DNA from: Serratia rubidaea
Lineage (GTDB): Bacteria; Pseudomonadota; Gammaproteobacteria; Enterobacterales; Enterobacteriaceae
Direction: 5' to 3'
Length of the DNA stretch: 64,000 nucleotides
NCBI GenBank assembly: GCA_901472405.1
Contig: LR590463.1
Span: 4,030,001-4,094,000, forward strand
This document shows, piece after piece, positions 54,635 through 63,109 of the stretch. The translations under genes were made by a program, and so were the position numbers. Numbering within the stretch: the first letter of the stretch is position 1; each line of letters opens with the position of its first letter. The notes beneath the pieces are model-generated. The model saw only the letters and a list, made by a program, of their open reading frames with translations. It was not told where the DNA came from and made no database searches.

Positions 54635-54649
54635 AGTGGTAATACCATT
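54635..54649. promoter_or_regulatory. Second PdhR-like site
   Basis: AGTGGT-AAT-ACCATT keeps the central TGGTAATACCA of the PdhR consensus but has weaker outer bases. It lies 143 bases upstream of the perfect site, between it and the CRP site. Confidence 0.5.
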
Positions 54650-54682
54650 TACAAAGCTTTACCCGCGCGCCCTGGCTTCTTA

Positions 54683-54698
54683 TGTGACGCAGATCACA
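54683..54698. promoter_or_regulatory. CRP-cAMP site upstream of pdhR
   Basis: TGTGA-CGCAGA-TCACA is a perfect match to both CRP half-sites with the right 6-base spacer. It lies about 225 bases upstream of pdhR. CRP control of the pdh promoter is known in E. coli. Confidence 0.8.
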
Positions 54699-55048
54699 TT
54701 GCCTCGTTGAGGCACGCCGTTATCCTTCCAGAGTGAACCGCCAATGCCGGAGATTTATTGCATGTTTATGACGCTTTGGTGAATAGCTATGACCATAAAG
54801 AGTTAGCCGCCGCAGAGAAGCAGCAAGATGAGACATCGGTTGAAGGTAAGAACAATCTTTTTGCGAATTATGTGATTTATTGCTTATTTCATGCACACAA
54901 CGGCCGTTCTCATCACACAATCCGCATTTTGTTGCCTAAACTGCTGAAATCTTAATCACCAGCAAAAACAAAGGAGATGCAAACTTTCCCGCATAACATT
55001 ATTCTTCATGAAACGGTAGCGGCGCCGTTTAATTAATAGCGATAACGC

Positions 55049-55089
55049 CGTAAACAAAAACATACAGACATCGTAATCACGCATTTACA
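55049..55089 (+). promoter_or_regulatory. Tandem TyrR boxes ahead of aroP
   Basis: Two 18-base boxes lie 23 bases apart: CGTAATCACGCATTTACA (55072-55089), with a perfect TTTACA half, and the weaker CGTAAACAAAAACATACA (55049-55066). Both keep the essential G-N14-C of the TyrR consensus TGTAAA-N6-TTTACA. Paired strong and weak boxes control aroP in E. coli. Confidence 0.65.
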
Positions 55090-55126
55090 ACGTGTGAGCA
55101 TTTGCAACGACAGAGGGTAAACACTG

Positions 55127-56502
55127 ATGGATGGTCAACAACAGGGCGACCAACTGAAACGCGGGCTGAAAAACCGCCATATTCAGCTTATCGCCTTAGG
55201 CGGCGCAATCGGCACCGGGTTATTTCTCGGCATCGCGCAAACAATAAAAATGGCCGGCCCGTCAGTTATCCTGGGCTACGCGATCGGCGGCTTTATCGCC
55301 TTTCTGATTATGCGCCAGCTGGGTGAAATGGTGGTGGAAGAGCCGGTGGCCGGCTCGTTCAGCCACTTCGCCTACAAATACTGGGGCAACTTTGCCGGCT
55401 TCGCCTCCGGCTGGAACTACTGGGTGCTGTACGTGCTGGTGGCGATGGCCGAACTGACGGCGGTCGGCATCTATGTGCAGTACTGGTGGCCGGAAATCCC
55501 CACCTGGGTCTCCGCCGCGGTATTCTTCCTGGCGATCAACGCCATCAACCTGGCCAACGTCAAGGTGTACGGCGAGTTGGAGTTCTGGTTCGCCATTATC
55601 AAGGTGGTGGCGATTATCGGCATGATCGTCTTCGGCGCCTACCTGCTGCTGAGCGGCATGGGCGGCCCGGAGGCCACGGTCACTAATCTGTGGGCGCAGG
55701 GCGGCTTCTTCCCTAACGACATCAGCGGGCTGGTGATGGCGATGGCGGTGATCATGTTCTCCTTCGGCGGCCTGGAGCTGGTCGGCATCACCGCCGCCGA
55801 GGCGGATAACCCGGCCAAAAGCATTCCCAAGGCCACCAACCAGGTAATCTACCGCATCCTGATCTTCTATATCGGTTCGCTGACGATTCTGCTCTCCCTC
55901 TACCCGTGGGCAAAGTAGTGGAAGGCGGCAGTCCGTTCGTTCTGATTTTCCACGCGCTGAACAGCAACCTGGTGGCAACGGTGCTGAATATCGTGGTGCT
56001 GACGGCGGCGCTGTCGGTGTATAACAGCTGCGTCTACTGCAACAGCCGCATGCTGTACGGCCTGGCTCAGCAGGGCAACGGGCCGAAAAGCCTGCTGAAG
56101 GTGGATGGCCGCGGCGTGCCCGTCGTCGCTATCGGCGTCTCGGCGCTGGCGACCGCGTTCTGCGTGCTGATTAACTATCTGCTGCCGGGGCGCGCATTTG
56201 AACTGCTGATGGCGCTGGTGGTGTCCGCGCTGGTGATCAACTGGGCGATGATCAGCCTGGCCCACCTGAAGTTCCGCGCGGCAAAACGCCGTGAAGGCGT
56301 GGAGCCGAAGTTCAAGGCGTTCTGGTATCCGCTGAGCAACTACCTGTGCCTGATGTTTATGGCCGGTATTCTGGTGATTATGTATCTGACGCCGGGCATT
56401 CGCATCTCCGTGCTGCTGATCCCGCTCTGGGTGGCGGTGCTGGCGGTAGGCTACGCCATCAAGCAGCGCAGCCAGCGGGCGCTCGGCAGCACCGTACGCT
56501 GA
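55127..56502 (+). CDS. aroP: Aromatic amino acid permease AroP (one apparent frameshift)
   Basis: Proton-coupled importer of Phe, Tyr and Trp, of the amino acid-polyamine-organocation superfamily. It starts MDGQQQGDQLKRGLKNRHIQLIALGGAIGTGLFLG and has about 12 helices; GELEFWFAIIKV, FGGLELVGITAAEADNP and NSCVYCNSRMLYGLA are family hallmarks. A missing G near 55909 breaks the frame in LYPWGKVVEGG. Repaired length is 458 residues (E. coli 457). It is divergent from pdhR as in E. coli and is followed by a strong terminator. Confidence 0.9.
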
Positions 56503-56508
56503 TTTTCC

Positions 56509-56541
56509 GCAGGCCCGCCGATGCGGGCCTGCTTCCTTTTA
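56509..56541 (+). terminator. Terminator after aroP
   Basis: GCAGGCCCGC and GCGGGCCTGC form a perfect 10-bp stem with a 4-base loop, followed by TTCCTTTTAT, 6 bases after the aroP stop. It also separates aroP from the convergent tetR-type gene. Confidence 0.9.
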
Positions 56542-56557
56542 TACCTTGTCCCGCCCG

Positions 56558-57175
56558 CTACGTCTGCTTACGCAGCGCATCCCAGACTTTCATCACTTCG
56601 GCAATCGCCCCCAGGAAGGTTGAGACCTCAACGCCGTCCCGGGCCGATATTGAGACGCCGAGCAAAAAACTGTTAAAGACGGTAGCCAGCGTCCGGGCAT
56701 CGGCGCTTGCGGCAAGCTCGCCGCTGGCAATGGCGCGTTCGACGCAGCGGATAAATCCGGCGTACGTCCGCGCACGCGATTCCGCCAACGGTTTGGCCAC
56801 GTCGGCATGCGCGGGCGTCGGCGCGCTCATGGCGCCGAAAGCAACCATGCACCCCTTCGGATGTCCCGGTTCGCACTGCATGGTCGTCGATTGGCGCAAC
56901 GCCCGTTCAACGGCCTCTCTCGGCGCCAGCGCGTCATCCCAAAGGCACGCCGTAACGCGCGCATAGCTCTCCAGATAACACTGCACGGCCTCTTTGAATA
57001 ATGCCTCTTTCGACCCGAAAGCCGCATAGAAACTCGGCGCGGAAATGCCGCCGCCGATGCTCGCCTTCAGCTGACTGAGCGAGGTTGATTCATAGCCCTG
57101 TTCCCAGAACAGGTACATCGCTTGCTCGATGGCCTGTTGGCGATCGAAGCTGCGGGGACGTCCCATCTGCGCCAT
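56558..57175 (-). CDS. TetR/AcrR-family transcriptional regulator
   Basis: A 205-residue repressor. The N-terminal DNA-binding domain reads GRPRSFDRQQAIEQAMYLFWEQGYESTSLSQL, followed by a YxxFGSKEAL motif (FYAAFGSKEALFKEAV) typical of the family. The C-terminal ligand domain resembles the TetR_C group found near efflux pumps. The start at 57175 is preceded by GGAG and gives MAQMGRPRSF; an in-frame ATG at 57232 is inside the operator. It is divergent from an MFS gene, which it most likely controls. The ligand is unknown. Confidence 0.85.
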   Translation of the reverse strand: MAQMGRPRSFDRQQAIEQAMYLFWEQGYESTSLSQLKASIGGGISAPSFYAAFGSKEALFKEAVQCYLESYARVTACLWDDALAPREAVERALRQSTTMQCEPGHPKGCMVAFGAMSAPTPAHADVAKPLAESRARTYAGFIRCVERAIASGELAASADARTLATVFNSFLLGVSISARDGVEVSTFLGAIAEVMKVWDALRKQT

Positions 57176-57256
57176 CGCTGACTCCTTATCTTTCACGATA
57201 TATATACTAATCGATATATAATTCATTGACAATGTGACGACGATGATGATTACATT

Positions 57257-57272
57257 TATACCGATCGGTATA
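57257..57272. promoter_or_regulatory. Candidate TetR-family operator
   Basis: TATACCGATCGGTATA is a perfect 16-base palindrome in the divergent tetR-MFS region, 82 bases from the regulator start and 74 from the MFS start. Nearby GATATCGATATAT and CGATATATA repeats (57198-57220 and 57273-57286) may be part of the same control region. Confidence 0.6.
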
Positions 57273-57345
57273 GATATCGATATATTTCAGACGCCGGCTG
57301 CCCCAGCGCGACCGGAAACTTCTCATCGTCGAAAGGATCTTTTGC

Positions 57346-58566
57346 GTGAATAACTCATCCACTCAGGCGATACCGGCTAACGCCGATCGCCTGCCCGTCG
57401 CCGCCCTGCTGGCTTTGGCCATGACGGGCTTTATCTGTATCGTGACCGAAACGTTGCCCGCCGGCCTGCTGCCGCAAATCAGTCAGGGCCTCGGCGTTAA
57501 CCCGTCGCTGGCCGGACAAATGGTGACGGCATACGCGCTGGGCTCACTGCTGGCGGCGATCCCGCTGACGATTGCCACCCGCGGCTGGCGGCGGCGTAAT
57601 GTCCTGCTGCTGACCATTGTCGGCTTTCTGCTCTTCAACTCTGCGACGGCGCTCTCGACCCATTACCTCGTCACGCTGATCGCCCGCTTCTTTGCCGGCG
57701 TTGCCGCCGGACTGGCCTGGAGCCTGCTGGCCGGCTATGCCCGGCGGATGGTCGCGCCTTTTCAGCAGGGACGCGCCCTGGCCATTGCCATGGTGGGCAC
57801 CCCGATCGCCCTCTCTCTGGGTGTGCCTTTGGGCACCTTTATGGGATCGCTTATCGGCTGGCGCAGCGCATTTTGGATCATGTCGGCCCTGACGCTGCTG
57901 CTGATCGTCTGGGTATACGCCAAAGTCCCCGACTACGCCGGTCAGCCGGCCCATGAGCGCATGCCGCTGCGCCGGGTCTTTCTCACGCCCGGGGTACGCC
58001 CGGTTCTGGCGGTGGTGATCACCTGGATGCTGGCGCATAACATCCTCTATACCTACATCGCTCCGTTTATCGCGCCGGCCGGCATGGCAGACCGAACCGA
58101 TCTGGTGCTGTTCGCCTTCGGCGCGGCGGCGCTCGCCGGCATCTGGCTCATCGGCAGGCTGCTGGAGCGCCACCTGCGCACCTCGGTACTGGCCAGCCTC
58201 GCAGCCTTCGCGCTGATCGCGCTGGTCTTCGGCGTCGGTGCGCAAGACCCCGCCGTCATTTATCTGGGCGTAATCATCTGGGGCATTACCTTCGGCGGCG
58301 CGGCAACCCTGTTGCAAACCGCGCTTGCCGATGCGGCGGGAGACGGCGCCGACGTGGCGCTCTCCATGAACGTGGTGGCCTGGAACTCGGCGATCGCCTG
58401 CGGCGGCGTCATCGGCGGCATGCTGCTGGAGTCCTGGGGAGCCCGCTCTTTTCCCTGGGCGCTGCTGATCCTGCTGGCCATCTCGTTCGCCATCGCCTGG
58501 TCGTCCCGCGAATACGCCTTCAAACCGGGACACCGCCTCGGCAGCTCCCATATCGTGAGCCATTGA
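57346..58566 (+). CDS. MFS transporter (DHA1-like, probable drug or metabolite efflux)
   Basis: A 406-residue, 12-helix transporter. Motif-like segments are TETLPAGLLPQISQGLGV (helix 1, as in AraJ/YdhP-type exporters), a loop TRGWRRRN, and the helix-5 region GTPIALSLGVPLGTFMGSLIGWRSAF, close to motif C of antiporters. That points to export rather than uptake. The start is GTG at 57346, after GAAAGGATC. It is divergent from the TetR-type gene, which supports an inducible efflux unit. Substrate unknown. Confidence 0.83.
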   Translation: MNNSSTQAIPANADRLPVAALLALAMTGFICIVTETLPAGLLPQISQGLGVNPSLAGQMVTAYALGSLLAAIPLTIATRGWRRRNVLLLTIVGFLLFNSATALSTHYLVTLIARFFAGVAAGLAWSLLAGYARRMVAPFQQGRALAIAMVGTPIALSLGVPLGTFMGSLIGWRSAFWIMSALTLLLIVWVYAKVPDYAGQPAHERMPLRRVFLTPGVRPVLAVVITWMLAHNILYTYIAPFIAPAGMADRTDLVLFAFGAAALAGIWLIGRLLERHLRTSVLASLAAFALIALVFGVGAQDPAVIYLGVIIWGITFGGAATLLQTALADAAGDGADVALSMNVVAWNSAIACGGVIGGMLLESWGARSFPWALLILLAISFAIAWSSREYAFKPGHRLGSSHIVSH

Positions 58567-58642
58567 AAGCGGCCTTATCCTGACGACAGCACGGCTTGCG
58601 ACCGTGCTGTTTGCCGTTGCCGCTCCCCTTCCCCGGCCAAGT

Positions 58643-58678
58643 TTGCTAGCAAGCTCACACTTCTCCCGCCATGGCGGG
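58643..58678. other. Palindrome and short hairpin between two transporter genes
   Basis: TTGCTAGCAA (58643-58652) is a perfect palindrome of operator type, and CCCGCC-AT-GGCGGG (58665-58678), followed by TTTG, is a short hairpin that may end the MFS transcript. The 207-base gap should also hold the promoter of the GPH transporter. No regulator gene for that pair is in the window. Confidence 0.4.
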
Positions 58679-58773
58679 TTTGTCCATCTCTATAACCATC
58701 AGCTCCTGACCGCCCCCCGCCGGGCAAGACAATAATCATCATCATTGAGTCCGATCCTGTCAGCGCGGAGAAA

Positions 58774-60180
58774 ATGTCCATGAAGAGCAATGCCCTTTCG
58801 ATAAAAGAAAAGATCGGTTACGGCATGGGGGACGCCGGATGCAATATGATTGGCGGCGCCATCATGCTGTTCCTCAACTATTTTTACACCGATATCTTCG
58901 GCCTGACGCCGGCGCTGGTGGGCATTCTGCTGCTGTCGGTGCGGGTACTGGACGCGGTCACCGACCCGATTATGGGGGCGATCGCCGACCGTACCCAGAG
59001 CCGCTGGGGGCGCTTCCGCCCCTGGCTGCTGTGGATCTCCCTGCCCTACGTGCTGTTCAGCGTGCTGATGTTCACCACCCCCGATTGGAGCTATAACAGT
59101 AAGGTAATCTACGCCTTCGCCACCTATTTTCTGATGTCGCTGACCTATACCGCCATCAACATTCCCTACTGCTCGCTGGGCGGCGTAATCACCGCCGATC
59201 CGCACGAACGGGTCTCCTGCCAGTCATACCGTTTTATCATGGTCGGCATCGCCACCCTGCTGCTGTCGCTGACGCTGCTGCCGCTGGCCGAATGGTTCGG
59301 CGGCGCTGACAAGGCGCGCGGCTACCAGATGGCGATGGGCGTGCTGGCGCTGATCGCGCTGTTTATGTTTCTGTTCTGCTTCGCCACGGTGAAGGAGCGC
59401 ATCCGCCCGGCGGTGCCGACCAACGACGCGTTAAAAGCCGATCTGAAAGACGTCTGGAAAAACGACCAGTGGGTACGCATCCTGCTGCTGACCTTCTGCA
59501 ACGTCTGCCCCGGCTTTATCCGCATGGCGGCCACCATGTACTACGTCACCTATGTCATGCAGCAGTCATCGTCCTTCGCCAGCCTGTTTATCGCGCTCGG
59601 CGTGGTCGGCATGATGATCGGCAGCGCGCTGGCCAAGCCGCTCACCGACCGCTTCTGCAAACTGCAGGTGTTCTTCTGGACCAACATTGCGCTGGCGCTG
59701 TTCTCCTGCGCCTTCTATTTCCTTAACCCACAGCTGACCTGGGGCATCGTGGCGGCCTATTTCCTGCTGAACATCCTGCACCAAATCCCGTCGCCGCTGC
59801 ACTGGTCGCTGATGGCCGACGTCGATGATTACGGCGAGTGGAAAACCGGCAAACGCATCACCGGCATCAGCTTCTCCGGTAATCTGTTCTTCCTGAAAGT
59901 AGGACTGGCGGTGGCCGGCGCGATGGTCGGCTTCCTGATGTCTCTGTCCGGCTACCAGGCCGACGCCGCCAGCCAGAGCGCCGGCGCGCTCGACTGCATC
60001 GTCCTGCTGTTTACCGTTATCCCCGGCATCGGCTACCTGATCACCGCCGGCGTGGTGCGGCTGCTGAAGGTGGATCGCACCCTGATGCAACAAATCCAGA
60101 GCGACCTGGCCAAACGCCGCGCCAACTACCAGGAGCTGGCCGACTACCGTGAGCGCCAGCTTGAAACCCGGCACAGCTAA
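58774..60180 (+). CDS. GPH-family glycoside:cation symporter
   Basis: A 468-residue, 12-helix symporter of the glycoside-pentoside-hexuronide family (relatives: MelB, XynT, YagG). Family marks are KIGYGMGDAGCNMIGG at the N-terminus, RVLDAVTDPIMGAIADRTQSRWGRFRPWLL (the cation and sugar site Asp residues) in two conserved stretches, and MADVDDYGEWKTGKR in the second half. Eleven bases later comes a GH43 gene, so the likely substrates are arabinosides or xylosides. The frame is intact. Confidence 0.88.
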   Translation: MSMKSNALSIKEKIGYGMGDAGCNMIGGAIMLFLNYFYTDIFGLTPALVGILLLSVRVLDAVTDPIMGAIADRTQSRWGRFRPWLLWISLPYVLFSVLMFTTPDWSYNSKVIYAFATYFLMSLTYTAINIPYCSLGGVITADPHERVSCQSYRFIMVGIATLLLSLTLLPLAEWFGGADKARGYQMAMGVLALIALFMFLFCFATVKERIRPAVPTNDALKADLKDVWKNDQWVRILLLTFCNVCPGFIRMAATMYYVTYVMQQSSSFASLFIALGVVGMMIGSALAKPLTDRFCKLQVFFWTNIALALFSCAFYFLNPQLTWGIVAAYFLLNILHQIPSPLHWSLMADVDDYGEWKTGKRITGISFSGNLFFLKVGLAVAGAMVGFLMSLSGYQADAASQSAGALDCIVLLFTVIPGIGYLITAGVVRLLKVDRTLMQQIQSDLAKRRANYQELADYRERQLETRHS

Positions 60181-60191
60181 GAGAGAGCACG

Positions 60192-61142
60192 ATGAAAACC
60201 TATCCCAATCCGCTGATTACGCAACGCGCCGATCCCTTTATCCTGCTTCATAGCGACGGCAACTACTACTTTATCGCCTCAGTGCCGGAATACGACCGGC
60301 TGGAGCTGCGCCGCGCCGCCAGCCTGAGCGCCCTGGCGCAGGCCACGCCGCACGTTATCTGGCGCAAGCCGGCCAGCGGGCCGATGAGCGCCCTGATCTG
60401 GGCGCCGGAGCTGCATATGATCGACGGCGTCTGGTACATCTATTTCGCCGCCGCCCACAGCCCGGCGATCAAAGACGGCCTGTTCCAGCACCGCATGTTC
60501 GCGCTGGCGTGCAGCGATGCCGATCCGCTCACCGGCGTCTGGCAGGAAAAAGGTCGCATTTACAGCCATCTCGACAGTTTTTCCCTCGACGCCACCTACT
60601 TTCATCATCGCGGCAGGCACTACTATTTATGGGCGCAGAAGGATCCGGCCATTCGCGGCAATTCCAACCTCTATCTGGCGGAGATGACCAACCCATGGAC
60701 GCTGCAGGGGGAACCGGTGATGCTCAGCAAACCGGAACTGCCATGGGAAACGCGGGGGTTTTGGGTCAATGAGGGGCCGGCGGTGATCCGCCACGGGCGA
60801 CGGATCTTCATCAGCTACTCCGCCAGCGCCACCGACGAGAATTACTGCCTCGGGCTGCTGTGGGCGGACATCGACGCCGAGCTGACCGACCCGGCGCAGT
60901 GGCATAAATCGCCGCAGCCGGTATTCCGCACCAGCTACGACAACCGCCAGTTCGGCCCCGGCCACAACAGCTTCACCCGGGATGAAGACGGCAGCGACGT
61001 GCTGGTGTACCACGCCCGCAACTACACCGAGATCGACGGCGATCCGCTGTACGACCCTAACCGCCATACGCGCATCAAAACCCTGGAGTGGGATGAACAG
61101 GGCATGCCGCTGTTTGGCGAACCGCCGGCGGATAATTGGTAA
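60192..61142 (+). CDS. GH43-family glycosidase, probable alpha-L-arabinofuranosidase or xylosidase
   Basis: A 316-residue five-bladed beta-propeller hydrolase. The three catalytic acids are in place: general base Asp in QRADPFILL (near residue 14), the pKa-modulating Asp in SLDATYFHHRG (near 136) and general acid Glu in VNEGPAVI. There is no signal peptide, so it acts in the cytoplasm on sugars brought in by the GPH symporter just upstream. The start follows GAGAGAG. Similarity seems greatest to the arabinofuranosidase branch, but substrate cannot be fixed from sequence. Confidence 0.85.
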   Translation: MKTYPNPLITQRADPFILLHSDGNYYFIASVPEYDRLELRRAASLSALAQATPHVIWRKPASGPMSALIWAPELHMIDGVWYIYFAAAHSPAIKDGLFQHRMFALACSDADPLTGVWQEKGRIYSHLDSFSLDATYFHHRGRHYYLWAQKDPAIRGNSNLYLAEMTNPWTLQGEPVMLSKPELPWETRGFWVNEGPAVIRHGRRIFISYSASATDENYCLGLLWADIDAELTDPAQWHKSPQPVFRTSYDNRQFGPGHNSFTRDEDGSDVLVYHARNYTEIDGDPLYDPNRHTRIKTLEWDEQGMPLFGEPPADNW

Positions 61143-61270
61143 TGTGGCCCCGCAATCACCGCGCCGTTGAGAAAACGTCGCCATGAGGCGTTAAAATTGC
61201 TCATAATGATCCCCTAACATCTTTACTGTTTTGGTAATCGGTTGTGGTTACGCAAACGCAGGTGATCGGT

Positions 61271-61840
61271 ATGACAACAGGTATTGTGATTGCCGCCGCC
61301 GGCCGCAGTGAACGCTTTATCCGGGCGGGCGGCAGCGGAAATAAACTGAATGCGCCCTTGGGCGAACGCACCCTGTTCGCCCGCACGCTGCAACAGGCGC
61401 AAGACAGCGGCCTGCCGCTGGTGGTGGTGACCCGGCCGGACAATCAGCGCGTACGCCGGCACTGCGCCGAACAGCAGGTTGAGACGGTGCTGCTGGACAG
61501 CCACGGCCTGGGCGACTCCATCGCCGCCGGCGTGGCGGCCCGTCCGCAGTGGGACGGCTGGCTGATCCATCTGGCGGATATGCCCTTCGTGCCGCCGGAT
61601 ATATTCCGGCAGACCGCGGCGGCGCTGCAGCAGCATGCGATCGTCCGCCCCTGCGTTAACGGCCGTCCGGGGCATCCCGTCGGCTTTTCCGCCGCGTTGC
61701 GCAACGCGCTGTGCGCTCTGCACGGCGACGACGGTGGACGTTCCGTGCTGTTTGGCCGCGAGGTGCACCTGATTTCGGTTGATAACCCGGCCATCGTCAT
61801 GGATATTGATCTCCCTTCTCAGCTAGCGGACAACGAATAA
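61271..61840 (+). CDS. MocA-like NTP transferase (molybdenum cofactor cytidylyltransferase family)
   Basis: A 189-residue nucleotidyltransferase. The N-terminal GIVIAAAGRSERF is the NTP-binding loop, LADMPFVPPDIF carries the metal-binding Asp, and GRPGHPVGFSAAL is the conserved third motif of the MobA/MocA group. MocA makes the cytosine dinucleotide form of the molybdenum cofactor for xanthine-dehydrogenase-type enzymes. The ATG at 61271 follows AGGTG; an in-frame GTG at 61244 would add nine residues. It is 3 bases from an XdhC-family gene. No molybdoenzyme gene is nearby. Confidence 0.78.
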   Translation: MTTGIVIAAAGRSERFIRAGGSGNKLNAPLGERTLFARTLQQAQDSGLPLVVVTRPDNQRVRRHCAEQQVETVLLDSHGLGDSIAAGVAARPQWDGWLIHLADMPFVPPDIFRQTAAALQQHAIVRPCVNGRPGHPVGFSAALRNALCALHGDDGGRSVLFGREVHLISVDNPAIVMDIDLPSQLADNE

Positions 61841-61843
61841 CCC

Positions 61844-62830
61844 ATGCAACATCTCGATATCACCGTCGTCGGTCAGGCCATGTCCTGGCTGCAGCAACAG
61901 CCGGTCTGGCTGTGCACCGTGCTGGCCACCTATGGCTCTTCGCCGCGCGCTCCCGGCGCGTTGATGGCGGCCGGCGCCGACGGACGCTACTGCGGATCGC
62001 TGTCCGGCGGCTGCGTGGAGGAGGATTTTCTGCAGCGCATCGCCGCCGGCGACTATCAGGCGGCCAGCCAGGTGGTGCGCTACGGCGAAGGCGGCCTGAC
62101 GCCGAACGTGGCGCTGCCCTGCGGCGGCGTGCTGGACGTGCTGATCGAGTACCTGCCGGCCGGTGAACAGAGCATTCGCTATCTGGCGCAGATGGCCGCG
62201 GCGCTGGACGGCCACCACGCGCTGGTCAAACGCCTGACGCTGCCGTACGCCTGTAGCGCATTGCAAGAAACCACCTTTGCCAGCGCCACCCGGGTTGAAC
62301 GCCGCGGCGAGGAGATCGTCCTGCATATCGCCGCCGCGCCGCGCCTGCTGATCGCCGGCCTGTCCAGCGTGGCGCTGTACTGCGCAGAATTCGCCGCCGC
62401 GCTGGGCTTTGAAGTGCTGGTGTGTGAAAACCGCCCCGACGCGCTGGAAAACTTCGCCGCGCAGTTAACGCCGGCGGTGACGCTGGTGCGGCAGTTCCCG
62501 GCCAAATTTATTGAGGAAGGCGGCTGCCATGGCAACACCGCGGTGGTCGCCCTGACCCACGATCCGCGCGTGGACGATCTGACGCTGATGGAGGCAATCC
62601 ATACCCCGGCGTTTTATATCGGCGCTATGGGCTCGCAGCAGAACAGCGCCCGCCGGCGCCAGCGGCTGCAGGACATTGCCGAATTTAATCCGCAGCAGCT
62701 AAGCCGCATCCATGCGCCGATCGGCCTGGCGCTCGGCAGTAAAACCCCGGCGGAAATCGCCCTGGCGGTCATGGCCGATATCGTGCAGCAAAAAAAATAT
62801 CCGTCCCGCAGCGGCGGGCGCCGCCACTGA
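61844..62830 (+). CDS. XdhC-family molybdoenzyme maturation protein
   Basis: A 328-residue XdhC/CoxI protein. XdhC binds molybdenum cofactor, helps its sulfuration and inserts it into xanthine-dehydrogenase-type enzymes. The N-terminal XdhC/CoxI domain has TVLATYGSSPRAPGALM and GSLSGGCVEEDFL with the conserved Cys; the C-terminal Rossmann domain has ALTHDPRVDDLTL and FYIGAMGSQQNSARRRQRL. It is nearly fused to the MocA-like gene upstream. The frame is intact. Confidence 0.85.
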   Translation: MQHLDITVVGQAMSWLQQQPVWLCTVLATYGSSPRAPGALMAAGADGRYCGSLSGGCVEEDFLQRIAAGDYQAASQVVRYGEGGLTPNVALPCGGVLDVLIEYLPAGEQSIRYLAQMAAALDGHHALVKRLTLPYACSALQETTFASATRVERRGEEIVLHIAAAPRLLIAGLSSVALYCAEFAAALGFEVLVCENRPDALENFAAQLTPAVTLVRQFPAKFIEEGGCHGNTAVVALTHDPRVDDLTLMEAIHTPAFYIGAMGSQQNSARRRQRLQDIAEFNPQQLSRIHAPIGLALGSKTPAEIALAVMADIVQQKKYPSRSGGRRH

Positions 62831-62903
62831 TGTGGCATAATCCTGCCTGAAACAACGGGGCGGCCCCCCGTTTGACGCTGGCGCACGCCCGTGCCCGCCA
62901 GAC

Positions 62904-63016
62904 TGAAAACGATTACAATCAGGACACTGCCGCTTATTTGGCCATGATGGCTTTCCAAAATGCCTTCTCGATGATTAGAATCGTCTTAAAAACGGCTGAA
63001 AATGTAACCGATTACA
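62904..63016 (+). promoter_or_regulatory. Two Gal-type operators ahead of galP
   Basis: TGTAACCGATTACA (63003-63016) matches the GalR/GalS operator core TGTAAnCGnTTACA. TGAAAACGATTACA (62904-62917), 99 bases upstream, matches with one change. A CRP-like half-site TGTGA (63021-63025) follows the first, with a weak second half. The arrangement suits GalR/GalS control with CRP activation. Confidence 0.65.
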
Positions 63017-63109
63017 TCAATGTGATCCGGCGCACTTTCAATAATCACCGTGATCAATAACATACCCTCAAAGCCATTCGGCGTTTTATATTCCCCTTTT
63101 GGAGACGTT

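Larger units (their letters stand above)
54459..55126. other. pdhR-aroP divergent regulatory region
   Basis: This 668-base gap holds the pdhR promoter with PdhR and CRP sites (54492-54698) and the aroP promoter with TyrR boxes (55049-55089), listed separately. Short ORFs in the middle (54720-54955, both strands) lack ribosome sites and known relatives. The centre is AT-rich. Confidence 0.6.

Noticed and set aside
54720..54955. Short ORFs on both strands between pdhR and aroP, and a tiny MFMTLW reading at 54762-54782 that might be a leader peptide
   Set aside because: No ribosome sites, no terminator-antiterminator pair after the Phe/Trp codons, and aroP is known to be under TyrR rather than attenuation.
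62872..63060. 62-codon ORF ahead of galP
   Set aside because: It overlaps the Gal operators and promoter, and has no ribosome site or recognisable sequence.
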